A DNA stretch of 64,000 bases from positions 1-64,000 of the forward strand of contig USOX01000004.1 in NCBI GenBank assembly GCA_900556485.1, given 5' to 3'. The notes below the pieces were generated by a model, which did not search any database, was not told where the DNA came from, and was given only the letters and a program-made list of their open reading frames with translations. The position numbers and the translations under genes were made by a program. Shown here one piece after another: positions 26,244-34,321 of this stretch. This stretch comes from an uncultured Dysgonomonas sp. (GTDB taxonomy: Bacteria; Bacteroidota; Bacteroidia; Bacteroidales; Dysgonomonadaceae). The stretch's first letter is position 1; each line of letters opens with the position of its first letter.

Positions 26244-26274
26244 GATTCAGAAACAAGAATAAACAATATATATT

Positions 26275-27006
26275 ATGGGAATTTTCAGAAAAACATTTCA
26301 AGTGAGAGCAAATACAGAAGGGTATTTGTACAGAAAGAACGTATTCGAACGCAGACTTGAAGCCGGAATCTACAAATTTTGGGATTGGAATAACGAGATA
26401 AGTGCCGCAATTCTTCCTCTTACAAGTAAACTATTAAATATTATCAATCAGGAGGTTCTTACAAAGGATAATATCGCTTTCCGTTTTTCATTTTATCTGA
26501 CCTATAAAATAGTCGATGGCGAAAAGTTTCTAAAGAACTTCACACTCGACCGCCATATAAACCTGATAATAAATGAAGCCGAACAACGTATCTCTACAAT
26601 AGCTCAATTGCATGCCAAAAACATTATTTCGAACTATGAGAGCGAAGAATTGAATGAGAAGAGATCGGAACTAAGCGGACTTAAAAAAGATGAGTTGAAC
26701 CTACAAGTATCAGACTATGGAATCAATATCGAAGAATTGGAAGTAAAAAACCTTACTTTTCCAAAATCGATACAGGATTTATTCTCAAAGCATCTCGAAG
26801 CTAAAATCCGAGCCAAAGCAGATTTGGAAAATGCACGAACAGCAGTTGCAACAGCCCGCACATTAAAAAATGCTTCAGAGCTAATGAAAGATGATGATAA
26901 TATTCGCTTCTTCCAGCTATTGGAAACAATCTCCAAGATTGCAGAAAAAGGGAAACATACTTTTATGATCGGAGATATGAACCAAATGGCACAAACTAAA
27001 AAGTGA
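26275..27006 (+). CDS. Slipin/SPFH (Band 7) domain protein
   Basis: A 243-residue SPFH-domain protein of the slipin type. Seen are the N-terminal L-Y-R-K-N-V-F-E-R-R-L-E-A-G-I-Y strand region, T-K-D-N-I-A-F-R-F-S-F-Y-L-T-Y-K-I, the conserved Y-G-I-N-I-E-E-L-E-V-K-N-L-T-F-P and a C-terminal Ala/Lys-rich coiled coil (about 185-215). There is no N-terminal membrane segment. Slipins scaffold membrane complexes, and some bacterial members are encoded in RNA-repair operons (RtcB, Ro, Y-RNA-like RNAs). Here no protease, RtcB or Ro gene accompanies it; the candidate structured RNA ends about 30 bp upstream. A strong terminator follows. Confidence 0.85.
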   Translation: MGIFRKTFQVRANTEGYLYRKNVFERRLEAGIYKFWDWNNEISAAILPLTSKLLNIINQEVLTKDNIAFRFSFYLTYKIVDGEKFLKNFTLDRHINLIINEAEQRISTIAQLHAKNIISNYESEELNEKRSELSGLKKDELNLQVSDYGINIEELEVKNLTFPKSIQDLFSKHLEAKIRAKADLENARTAVATARTLKNASELMKDDDNIRFFQLLETISKIAEKGKHTFMIGDMNQMAQTKK

Positions 27007-27028
27007 TATTGTGTATACTTTATATAAT

Positions 27029-27060
27029 AAAGGCGTAAAGGACAGATCCTTTACGCCTTT
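27029..27060. terminator. Bidirectional terminator between slipin and fucP
   Basis: A perfect 13-bp stem AAAGGCGTAAAGG/CCTTTACGCCTTT with a 6-nt loop separates the convergent slipin and fucP genes. T or A tracts occur on both sides. Confidence 0.85.
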
Positions 27061-27085
27061 GTATTTATGTATTAATATTTTACAC

Positions 27086-28321
27086 TCAGTTTTTCAACTT
27101 ACTTAATCCGAATATTACGATCACAATAAAACAAACCAACGGAACCAAAAATCCGATAGCCATAGACCAAATATCAGCAATACGCCCCATCAGCATTGGA
27201 ACAACAGCCCCTCCTGCCACAGCCATCACGATCAATGAAGAACCCTTTTCTGTATTTTCCTTCAAACCACTGATTCCTATTGCAAAGATAGTAGGATACA
27301 TAATAGACATAAAGAAGTAGGAAGCAAACAGACAAACAACCGATGTCATACCCAATCCCATAACTACAACGATCATCAACAGAACATTCATTGTTGCATA
27401 GAAAGCCAATAGCTTCTTCGGATTGAAAAACTTCATTATATAACTACCCGAAATACGTCCTATCATAAACATACCCATTCCTCCAAAAGCCAATATCTGT
27501 GATGCCTCTAAGTGAGAAATATCCGGACGAACTTCAATTACATAATTGATAAAGAAACTACCTATACCTGTTTGTCCGGCCACATAAAAGAATTGGGCTA
27601 TAACTGCAAACATAAACAATGGGTGTTTCAACAAGTCTTTATAACGGCTTTTCTTTTCCGTAGGTTCCGTAGTACTTTCTGTATCATCAGTCGATATCTG
27701 AGGCAATGGTGTTCGTATAAACAAAACTGCAATAAGCAAAACCACAATACCGATACCCATATATGGAGTAGCCAAAGCCGCAAATGGATCACCTTCATCC
27801 GAGAATATAAGGAGCCCCCCGACAAGTGGACCGAGTATCCAACCTAAGCCATTGAACGACTGTGCCAGATTAATACGTCTTGCTCCCGACTCTTGTGGAC
27901 CTAATACGGTAGTATATGGATTTGCTGCTGTTTCCAGACAAGTAAGTCCACATGCAATCACAAAAAGAGCTATCAGGAACGGTAAGAAAGTTTTGATCAA
28001 TGTTGCAGGATAGAACAAAAATGCTCCTATCGCAAAAACAAGCAATCCAAACACGATTCCCTTTTTATACCCATATTTTTTAATGATCAATCCCGCAGGA
28101 ATACCCATTACAAAATATCCTCCATAAAGAGCAAACTGTACCAAAGCCGAACGAGCTTTTGATATTTGAAGTATTTCCTGAAAATGGGCATTTAATACAT
28201 CGAGTAAGGCATGAGCAAACCCCCACAGAAAGAATAAACTGGTAACCAATATAAAAGGGAACAGATAGTTCTGTCCTTGTCTTCCCCTGAATATTGAGGT
28301 ATTAACATTGTTGTTTTCCAT
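27086..28321 (-). CDS. fucP: L-fucose:H+ symporter
   Basis: A 411-residue MFS permease of the FucP family with 12 membrane segments. Typical are L-F-F-L-W-G-F-A-H-A-L-L-D-V-L-N near the start (FucP proton-coupling region) and C-L-E-T-A-A-N-P-Y in the middle. It carries L-fucose into the cytoplasm. It is the last gene of the fuc operon, 30 bp after the kinase gene, and ends at a strong terminator. Confidence 0.92.
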   Translation of the reverse strand: MENNNVNTSIFRGRQGQNYLFPFILVTSLFFLWGFAHALLDVLNAHFQEILQISKARSALVQFALYGGYFVMGIPAGLIIKKYGYKKGIVFGLLVFAIGAFLFYPATLIKTFLPFLIALFVIACGLTCLETAANPYTTVLGPQESGARRINLAQSFNGLGWILGPLVGGLLIFSDEGDPFAALATPYMGIGIVVLLIAVLFIRTPLPQISTDDTESTTEPTEKKSRYKDLLKHPLFMFAVIAQFFYVAGQTGIGSFFINYVIEVRPDISHLEASQILAFGGMGMFMIGRISGSYIMKFFNPKKLLAFYATMNVLLMIVVVMGLGMTSVVCLFASYFFMSIMYPTIFAIGISGLKENTEKGSSLIVMAVAGGAVVPMLMGRIADIWSMAIGFLVPLVCFIVIVIFGLSKLKN

Positions 28322-28351
28322 TCGTATTATTTTATATTATATATTTCAGAC

Positions 28352-29815
28352 TTACATGAAAAGATGTTTGTTTTGTTTTAGTGGATTTTCCCATTGTTTT
28401 GTATCAGTCGGATAATAAGTTCTCAAGTCAAAGCTATTTTCTATCAATTGATGACCTTCTCTCATATCAGCTAATTTGCCGTCAGCTATTGCCTGCTGAA
28501 CAATATTACCAATAGCTGTAGCTTCTGTAATACCTGTCACAACTTCCATATTCAAAGCATCTGCTATATATTGGTTTAGTTGCTCATTCTGGCTACCTCC
28601 ACCTACTACAAAAAGCCGCTTTATGGTTTTGCCTGTACACTCTTGCAAACGATCCATCACAAAATGATATTTCATCGCGAGTGATTCAAGTATACAACGC
28701 ACCAACTCTCCTTTCGACTCAGGTATTCTTTGATTTGTATTTCTACAGTATGTTTGTATAGCCTGCGTCATCGAAGCCGGATGTGTAAAAGCCGGATCAT
28801 CACTGTTCACAAAGCTACAAAAAGCTTCGCATTTCTGACTCTCCGATAATAAATAATTATAAGAACAATCCGTATCTTCCTTCTCCCATTCGGCAATCAA
28901 ACGCTGAAGCAGCCAAAGCCCGGTTATATTTCGCATGAATAAGATCTTATTATCTATGCCTCCCTCATTCGTAAAGTCACCTTTCATCGCTTCTTCTGTA
29001 AGCACCGGTTCATCATTCAACACACCAAGAAGCGACCATGTACCTGAACTGAGAAATGCCCAATCGTCACCCTCTGCAGGTATAGCAGCAATCGCACTAG
29101 CTGTATCATGTGAGCCTACGGCAAAAACTTTGGTGTTTTTTGTCCCGGTCTCCTCTTCAATATCAGAATTAAGATGTCCTATTAAATTGCACGGATGAAT
29201 AATTTCGCCCATCAGATTGTAAGGTAAGTCTAAACTATCAAATATTTGCTTTTCCCATCCTCTGGTTTGGGCATTCAACAGTTGAGATGTAGAAGCAATA
29301 GTATATTCATTACAGGCAACACCCGTAAGAAAATAGTTTATAAGATCCGGAATGAATAGTAATTTATTTGCACCTTGTAAGGTAACATCATTTGTTTGTT
29401 TCAGGCTAAGCAATTGAAAAATAGAATTTATCTCCATTTGTTGTATACCTGTATATGTATACAATTCTTGCTTCGATATATAACCGGAGGCTACATCACT
29501 CAGACCATTTGTCCGGCTATCACGATAACAAACCGGATTAGACAATAATCTACCATCTTTGTCAATTAAACCGAAATCAACACCCCAGGTATCTACAGCA
29601 ATACCATCCAGTTGATATCCTTTTTTCACTGCCAGCCTGATACCATCCTTTATATTCGAGAATAATGACAAAAAATCCCAATAAAGCGTATTCCCTAACT
29701 TCACAGGCGGATTGTTGAAACGGTGTATTTCGTCAAGTACAATCTTTCCATTCTCGATCACCCCAACGATAGCACGTCCACTACCTGCTCCTAAATCCAG
29801 TGCCAGATATGCCAT
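28352..29815 (-). CDS. fucK: L-fuculokinase (rhamnulokinase-like FGGY kinase)
   Basis: A 487-residue FGGY-family kinase. The N-terminal L-D-L-G-A-G-S-G-R-A and V-D-T-W-G-V-D-F-G-L, and the central G-S-H-D-T-A-S-A, match the rhamnulokinase branch that serves as fuculokinase in Bacteroides. G-G-G-S-Q-N-E-Q-L-N-Q-Y-I-A-D-A is the C-terminal ATP site. It phosphorylates L-fuculose. It is set 7 bp after fucA, so the genomic context favours fuculose over rhamnulose. Confidence 0.9.
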   Translation of the reverse strand: MAYLALDLGAGSGRAIVGVIENGKIVLDEIHRFNNPPVKLGNTLYWDFLSLFSNIKDGIRLAVKKGYQLDGIAVDTWGVDFGLIDKDGRLLSNPVCYRDSRTNGLSDVASGYISKQELYTYTGIQQMEINSIFQLLSLKQTNDVTLQGANKLLFIPDLINYFLTGVACNEYTIASTSQLLNAQTRGWEKQIFDSLDLPYNLMGEIIHPCNLIGHLNSDIEEETGTKNTKVFAVGSHDTASAIAAIPAEGDDWAFLSSGTWSLLGVLNDEPVLTEEAMKGDFTNEGGIDNKILFMRNITGLWLLQRLIAEWEKEDTDCSYNYLLSESQKCEAFCSFVNSDDPAFTHPASMTQAIQTYCRNTNQRIPESKGELVRCILESLAMKYHFVMDRLQECTGKTIKRLFVVGGGSQNEQLNQYIADALNMEVVTGITEATAIGNIVQQAIADGKLADMREGHQLIENSFDLRTYYPTDTKQWENPLKQNKHLFM

Positions 29816-29822
29816 AGATGCT

Positions 29823-30467
29823 TTATTTTGCAGTTTTTCCTAATACATATATCTCCAGATCACGAATTTCTTCTTCTGTAAGGGTTGTATAATTTCCTTC
29901 TCCCGCATTCACTATAATACTACATGCGAATTCAAAAAATACAGCTTTCTGGTATGCATCATCAAAATCTTTTCCACATACTGCCTGTCCGTGTTTACTC
30001 ATCAAAACACAATCATGGTCTTTCAATGCATTAGTAACAGCTTCAGCCAGTTCTTTCGATCCGGGACGGAAATACGGGATAACAGGTATATCTTTACCAC
30101 AGTAGCAAGGCACTTCTGCCACTACATTAAAGTCTGTCGGCTTATTTTTCATACACGAAACAATAGTGGCATATTTCGACTGAAAATGCAATACTACATT
30201 CATATCTTTACGCTCACGCAATACTCCTAAGTGAAAAACGCTTTCCATAGACGGCTTAGCACCATCAATCTTCATTCCTGTAGATATATCGCATATAGCA
30301 ACATTCTCTTCTGCAAGACGTGGCAACCATGATCCTGTACCCGATACAAGGGCTACATTTTCTTCTACTCGCCACGATAGGTTACCACTACTACACAATT
30401 GCAGACGTTCTTTTCCTACACGATGTGCCTGTTCTATAAATTTCGATATTTGTTCTTTGGTTATCAT
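29823..30467 (-). CDS. fucA: L-fuculose-1-phosphate aldolase (class II aldolase family)
   Basis: A 214-residue class II aldolase/adducin-family protein that would split L-fuculose-1-phosphate into lactaldehyde and DHAP. S-S-G-N-L-S-W and S-G-T-G-S-W form the phosphate site. Glu75 and His159 (S-K-H-G-Q-A-V) are present. The usual zinc pair H-x-H reads H94-F-Q96, so one ligand is changed. The ATG at 30467 aligns with family starts; an in-frame ATG at 30641 would translate through a repeat and is rejected. The 283-bp leader separating it from the mutarotase gene holds two repeat elements. Confidence 0.9.
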   Translation of the reverse strand: MITKEQISKFIEQAHRVGKERLQLCSSGNLSWRVEENVALVSGTGSWLPRLAEENVAICDISTGMKIDGAKPSMESVFHLGVLRERKDMNVVLHFQSKYATIVSCMKNKPTDFNVVAEVPCYCGKDIPVIPYFRPGSKELAEAVTNALKDHDCVLMSKHGQAVCGKDFDDAYQKAVFFEFACSIIVNAGEGNYTTLTEEEIRDLEIYVLGKTAK

Positions 30468-30510
30468 TGATTTAGATTTTAAGTTTACTAGTTTTATTAA
30501 TCTTTCGATA

Positions 30511-30569
30511 AAAAAGTGACAAAGGTGACAAAAGTGACACTCTTTACAGTATTTTTTATTGTCACTTTT
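30511..30569. repeat. GTGACA-type inverted repeat, copy 2
   Basis: Arms AAAAAGTGACAA (30511-30522) and TTGTCACTTTT (30559-30569), with two more direct GTGACA units between (AAAGGTGACA, AAAGTGACAC). It is related to the element at 24998-25048 and lies inside the fuc operon between fucA and the mutarotase gene. Confidence 0.65.
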
Positions 30570-30588
30570 CATTATTCCACTTATATAT

Positions 30589-30647
30589 GTAGGGGCAGAC
30601 CAATATGTCTGCCCTAAAGGCGGGTAAACACATTGATTCACCCCTAC
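30589..30647. repeat. Double-hairpin cruciform element
   Basis: Outer arms GTAGGGG/CCCCTAC (30589-30595, 30641-30647) enclose a perfect GGGCAGAC/GTCTGCCC hairpin and an imperfect GGGTAAAC/GATTCACCC-type hairpin. This architecture is that of a REP- or MITE-like dispersed repeat. It sits in the leader of fucA. Confidence 0.7.
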
Positions 30648-30750
30648 AATATAGATATAGCCTTCCTATCCAATATAAACACGAATCTATATATAGATAA
30701 AATATTTTAAAGATATTGCTACTACGCTATTAGCATATCTGCCAATTGTT

Positions 30751-31146
30751 TTACTTATTCAAAGCTTCTGATAGAGAAAAGACACGCTCTACCAATTGCC
30801 ATTTTTCTTCCGAACGCTGACCCTCATCTGCTTGCTGAAATTTAGATACAAAATCTTCCCATTCAGCTTGTTTTTCGTAAGTGGCTAATCGGCCAAAAGC
30901 TTCATCCCAATCAAAATCGACGGGAGTAGTCAGTATCATAAAAGCCATATCATTTATTACATAGATTTCCATATCTAAGATACCGGCTTTACGTATACCT
31001 TCGGGAATCTCTTTCCAGATATTATGGCTGTCGTGCCAGTATTTGTACTGCTCAAGTGTCTCCTTATTGAGCTTTAGAAACTGGCAGAAGCGTTTTGTCG
31101 CCTCTGCCGGTTCTTTTAAGTATCCTTCTTTCAAATTAATTATCAT
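30751..31146 (-). CDS. RhaM-type L-sugar mutarotase
   Basis: A 131-residue protein of the L-rhamnose mutarotase family (PF05336). The fold signature is R-F-C-Q-F-L-K-L, Y-K-Y-W-H-D-S-H-N-I-W, and A-G-I-L-D-M-E-I-Y-V. These small ferredoxin-like enzymes interconvert the anomers of 6-deoxy sugars. It stands between fucI and fucA, where FucU would be in enterobacteria, so it probably acts on L-fucose. The N-terminal ~18 residues are longer than usual. Confidence 0.85.
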   Translation of the reverse strand: MIINLKEGYLKEPAEATKRFCQFLKLNKETLEQYKYWHDSHNIWKEIPEGIRKAGILDMEIYVINDMAFMILTTPVDFDWDEAFGRLATYEKQAEWEDFVSKFQQADEGQRSEEKWQLVERVFSLSEALNK

Positions 31147-31256
31147 ACTTGGGGTTCTTATTAATTTATATCCATTCTATCTTTATTGAAGAACGAATGA
31201 AGAAAGATACATCATATTATTGATATAAAAAATATCATTATTAAAATCAGAGGCTG

Positions 31257-33047
31257 TTACTTCTTATACAATGGGCCATATGTCTGGCAAGCACGGTAAT
31301 CAGCACCCTCTTTATCCATACCAAACGCACCCCATGCAGCCGGACGATAAACATCCTCACGGGCAACATTATGCATACAAACCGGAATACGAAGCATAGA
31401 AGCCAAAGTTATAAGGTCGGCACCTATATGTCCGCAACTTATAGAACCATGATTTGCTCCCCAGTTGTTCATTACCGAATATACATCTTCGAAATTAGCA
31501 TCATTAGTAAGGCGAGGCACAAACCATGTTGTAGGCCAACCCTTATCTGTACGATCGTCAAGTATTTTATGTACAGCCGGATCAAGTTCTACAGTCCAGC
31601 CTTCTGCTATTTGTAACACAGGGCCTAAACCTTTTACCAGGTTCAAACGAACCATAGTACAAGGCATAGCGCCTTTAGTCAGGAATTTAGAAGAAAAGCC
31701 TCCTCCTCTGAAATATTCACGGTTAGCAGGAACCCATTTTGTAGCATCAAGACATGCTTTAGCTTCTGCTTCGCTGATATCCCAGAATGGCTTCATTATA
31801 GGGTTTCCGTCTTTATCTTTTTGTTGTCCCGAACCATCCAAAGTAGCTGCTCCCGAATTGATAAGGTGAATAATACCATTTGCGGCAACACCCTCCAGTT
31901 TTTGACCGGTTACTCTTTCCACTGCGTCAGGGCTCCAATAAGTACGTACATCAGCAAAAATCTGAGCTGTATTTGTAAGCAGGTAGCCAAACAGCATAGC
32001 AGTGCCATTCAACGCATCATTTTCAGTAGCTAAAACATATGGAGGACGAATTCCTGTCCAATCGAAAGATGAGTTTAAGATAGCTTCTGCAAAGTCACCA
32101 TTCGGATAAAAATCTGTCCATTGGCGTTGTCCCTGAAATCCTGCTGCGATAGCGTTATGTCCAAGCGATTCTTCGCCAAATCCCATTTCTTTAAGTTTAG
32201 GATTTCCTGTCATCAAATCGCGCATAATGAGTGCCATTTTCACAACAAACTCCCAGTCTTTATCTTTTCCGGCACGATCCTTTTTCAGATCCTCCCTATT
32301 ACATATATCGTCATTTTCCTGACAGTTAGCCTTTGTCCAAGCCAATGCTTTTTCAAATTCTTCTTTATCATAGATGCCTTCTTCCATACGGCGGATTATT
32401 TCCACTTCGTCCACCCCTTCGCAACGCATACCCAGATAATCTTCGAAGAAATCAGTATTCACTATCGAACCTGCAATACCCATACATACTGCACCGATAG
32501 ACAGATAAGACTTACCTCTCATCGTAGCCACTGCTAATCCTGCTTTTGCAAAACGAAGTAATTTTTCTTCTACATCTGCCGGTATTTCAGTTGTTCCTGC
32601 ATCCTGAACATCACGTCCATATATACCAAAAGCAGGCAATCCTTTTTGAGCATGCCCTGCCAATACTGCTGCAAGATATACAGCGCCCGGACGTTCTGTT
32701 CCATTAAATCCCCATACCGCTTTCACTGTATGAGAATCCATGTCCATAGTTTCGCTACCATAACACCAGCAAGGTGTAACTGTAATAGTCACCCCCACTC
32801 CTTCTTTACGAAATTTTTCTGCACATGCCGCACTCTCTGCCACACGTCCGATCGTAGAATCGGCAATTACACATTCAACTGGAGTGCCATCAGGATATTT
32901 TAGAGTAGAAGTTAATAAATTGACTACGCTTTTAGCCATATTCATAGTCTGGTTTTCGAGCGATTCACGCACACCACCCATACGTCCGTCTATAGTAGGA
33001 CGAATACCAATCTTAGGCCAGTCACCTTGAAATCTCTTTTTTGTCAT
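31257..33047 (-). CDS. fucI: L-fucose isomerase
   Basis: A 596-residue enzyme, the normal FucI length. It converts L-fucose to L-fuculose with Mn2+. Recognisable blocks are [16 protein letters not shown] near the N-terminus, [24 protein letters not shown] with metal-binding Glu/Asp, and [11 protein letters not shown] near the end. It is the first gene of the leftward fuc operon, divergent from an AraC-type regulator. Confidence 0.97.
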   Translation of the reverse strand: MTKKRFQGDWPKIGIRPTIDGRMGGVRESLENQTMNMAKSVVNLLTSTLKYPDGTPVECVIADSTIGRVAESAACAEKFRKEGVGVTITVTPCWCYGSETMDMDSHTVKAVWGFNGTERPGAVYLAAVLAGHAQKGLPAFGIYGRDVQDAGTTEIPADVEEKLLRFAKAGLAVATMRGKSYLSIGAVCMGIAGSIVNTDFFEDYLGMRCEGVDEVEIIRRMEEGIYDKEEFEKALAWTKANCQENDDICNREDLKKDRAGKDKDWEFVVKMALIMRDLMTGNPKLKEMGFGEESLGHNAIAAGFQGQRQWTDFYPNGDFAEAILNSSFDWTGIRPPYVLATENDALNGTAMLFGYLLTNTAQIFADVRTYWSPDAVERVTGQKLEGVAANGIIHLINSGAATLDGSGQQKDKDGNPIMKPFWDISEAEAKACLDATKWVPANREYFRGGGFSSKFLTKGAMPCTMVRLNLVKGLGPVLQIAEGWTVELDPAVHKILDDRTDKGWPTTWFVPRLTNDANFEDVYSVMNNWGANHGSISCGHIGADLITLASMLRIPVCMHNVAREDVYRPAAWGAFGMDKEGADYRACQTYGPLYKK

Positions 33048-33386
33048 GATAGAAAAAATAAGGGTTTATGTTTATATTAATGTTTATTACTTTTCATCAA
33101 ATCTATAAGAATAAGAGATGTTTTACTTTCATTTTTTCGATTATCAAATTGCACTATATCGATATTATGTTTTCTAACATATATTATCTGATTATTATTG
33201 TTATATTTACATTCTATCGAAAGTAACCTAAAAACGACATTTCTAAGTAAAAAAATGAAAAGTGAAGAATTAAAAATGAAAAATGGCGCAAAGCGACAAT
33301 ATGATGAGCCAATAGTGCTAGCGATAGAAGCTACTTGTTTACTTGTATCTCGTCTACTCGTTAACTGATAACTGTCTTAAATACCT
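33048..33386. promoter_or_regulatory. Divergent fucI / araC-type control region
   Basis: A 339-bp gap with no ORF. On the minus strand, TAGATTTG (33105-33098) fits the -7 consensus 51 bp before fucI; no good -33 box is at the expected distance, which would suit an activator-dependent promoter. The part near 33250-33290 is an A-rich repeat (GTGAAGAATTAAAAATG). The stretch before the regulator gene shows nothing clear. Confidence 0.4.
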
Positions 33387-34247
33387 ATGAGTGATTTTAC
33401 CGGACATTTAAACCTTATCCTCCTAAACATCGGCTACTCCCAATTAAATGCAAACTGGAATTGGAAAGGCGTTTACAGCCCGTTTGCACGTATATATTAT
33501 GTAAAAGATGGAGAAGCCAGAACTATCATAAATGGGAAAAAATTCGATTTGAAACCAAACCGCCTTTATCTCACGCCACCTTTTACACTACATGACGACG
33601 AATGCGACGGACGTTTCTCTCTATACTATATCCATTTTTACGAAGAGGCTATCAATAAAGCGACTATTTTCGATAAGTTCAGTTTTCCTGTAGAGATAGA
33701 AGCAACCTCTCTCGATCAGGCACTAACCGAAAGATTACTCCAGATAAACCCCAACAGATTCTTAAAATATATCGACCCTCAATTTTATGACAATCCCCCT
33801 ACATTTTCTCAATATATTGCAGACAACAAGAAGCTGTCGCTCCACTCCGTTATAGAAACACAAGGAATCTTATCACAATTAATATCACGATTTCTGGAAT
33901 TTGGAGATAGAAAAGTAAACAGTAAGGACAACCGGATTGACGATGCACTCCAATATATACACGAAAATATTTATAATGATATACGGCTAAATGATCTATC
34001 CGGCTTATTACATATCAGCAAAGATCATCTTATCAGGATATTCAAAGCCGAAATGCAATGCACGCCATTGAAATACATCATGGAAAAGAAAATCGAAAAA
34101 GCGCAATTAATGCTTCTCACCACCGACCTGAGGGTGAAAGATATAGCTTACGAACTATCTATTGATAATGTTTCTTACTTCACAAGACTATTTAAAAGCC
34201 ATACAAACAAAACGCCCGGAGAATACCGGATGGAGTTTGACAGATAA
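33387..34247 (+). CDS. AraC-family regulator, probable fuc activator
   Basis: A 286-residue AraC/XylS-type regulator. The N-terminal cupin-like sensor domain (about 1-160) includes Y-Y-V-K-D-G-E-A-R-T and F-T-L-H-D-D-E. Two helix-turn-helix motifs at about 190-285 include L-L-H-I-S-K-D-H-L-I-R-I-F-K-A and D-I-A-Y-E-L-S-I-D-N-V-S-Y-F-T-R-L-F-K. It is divergent from fucI, so control of the fucose operon is the simplest reading. Bacteroides thetaiotaomicron uses a different, Nudix-type fucose repressor, so this would be a substitution. Confidence 0.88.
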   Translation: MSDFTGHLNLILLNIGYSQLNANWNWKGVYSPFARIYYVKDGEARTIINGKKFDLKPNRLYLTPPFTLHDDECDGRFSLYYIHFYEEAINKATIFDKFSFPVEIEATSLDQALTERLLQINPNRFLKYIDPQFYDNPPTFSQYIADNKKLSLHSVIETQGILSQLISRFLEFGDRKVNSKDNRIDDALQYIHENIYNDIRLNDLSGLLHISKDHLIRIFKAEMQCTPLKYIMEKKIEKAQLMLLTTDLRVKDIAYELSIDNVSYFTRLFKSHTNKTPGEYRMEFDR

Positions 34248-34275
34248 TCTTTTATAATCTATAAAAAATGAAAAA

Positions 34276-34304
34276 GTCCCTCAAAAAAACTTGAGAGACC
34301 TTTT
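34276..34304. terminator. Bidirectional terminator
   Basis: GTCCCTCAA/TTGAGAGAC stem (8 of 9 paired, loop AAAAAC) followed by CTTTT, between the convergent AraC-type regulator gene and the arabinose transporter gene. Confidence 0.75.
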
Positions 34305-34321
34305 CTGTTATATACCTAAAA

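Noticed and set aside
30465..30641. Upstream ATG of fucA at 30641
   Set aside because: It would translate through two repeat elements and add 58 non-homologous residues; the ATG at 30467 matches family starts.
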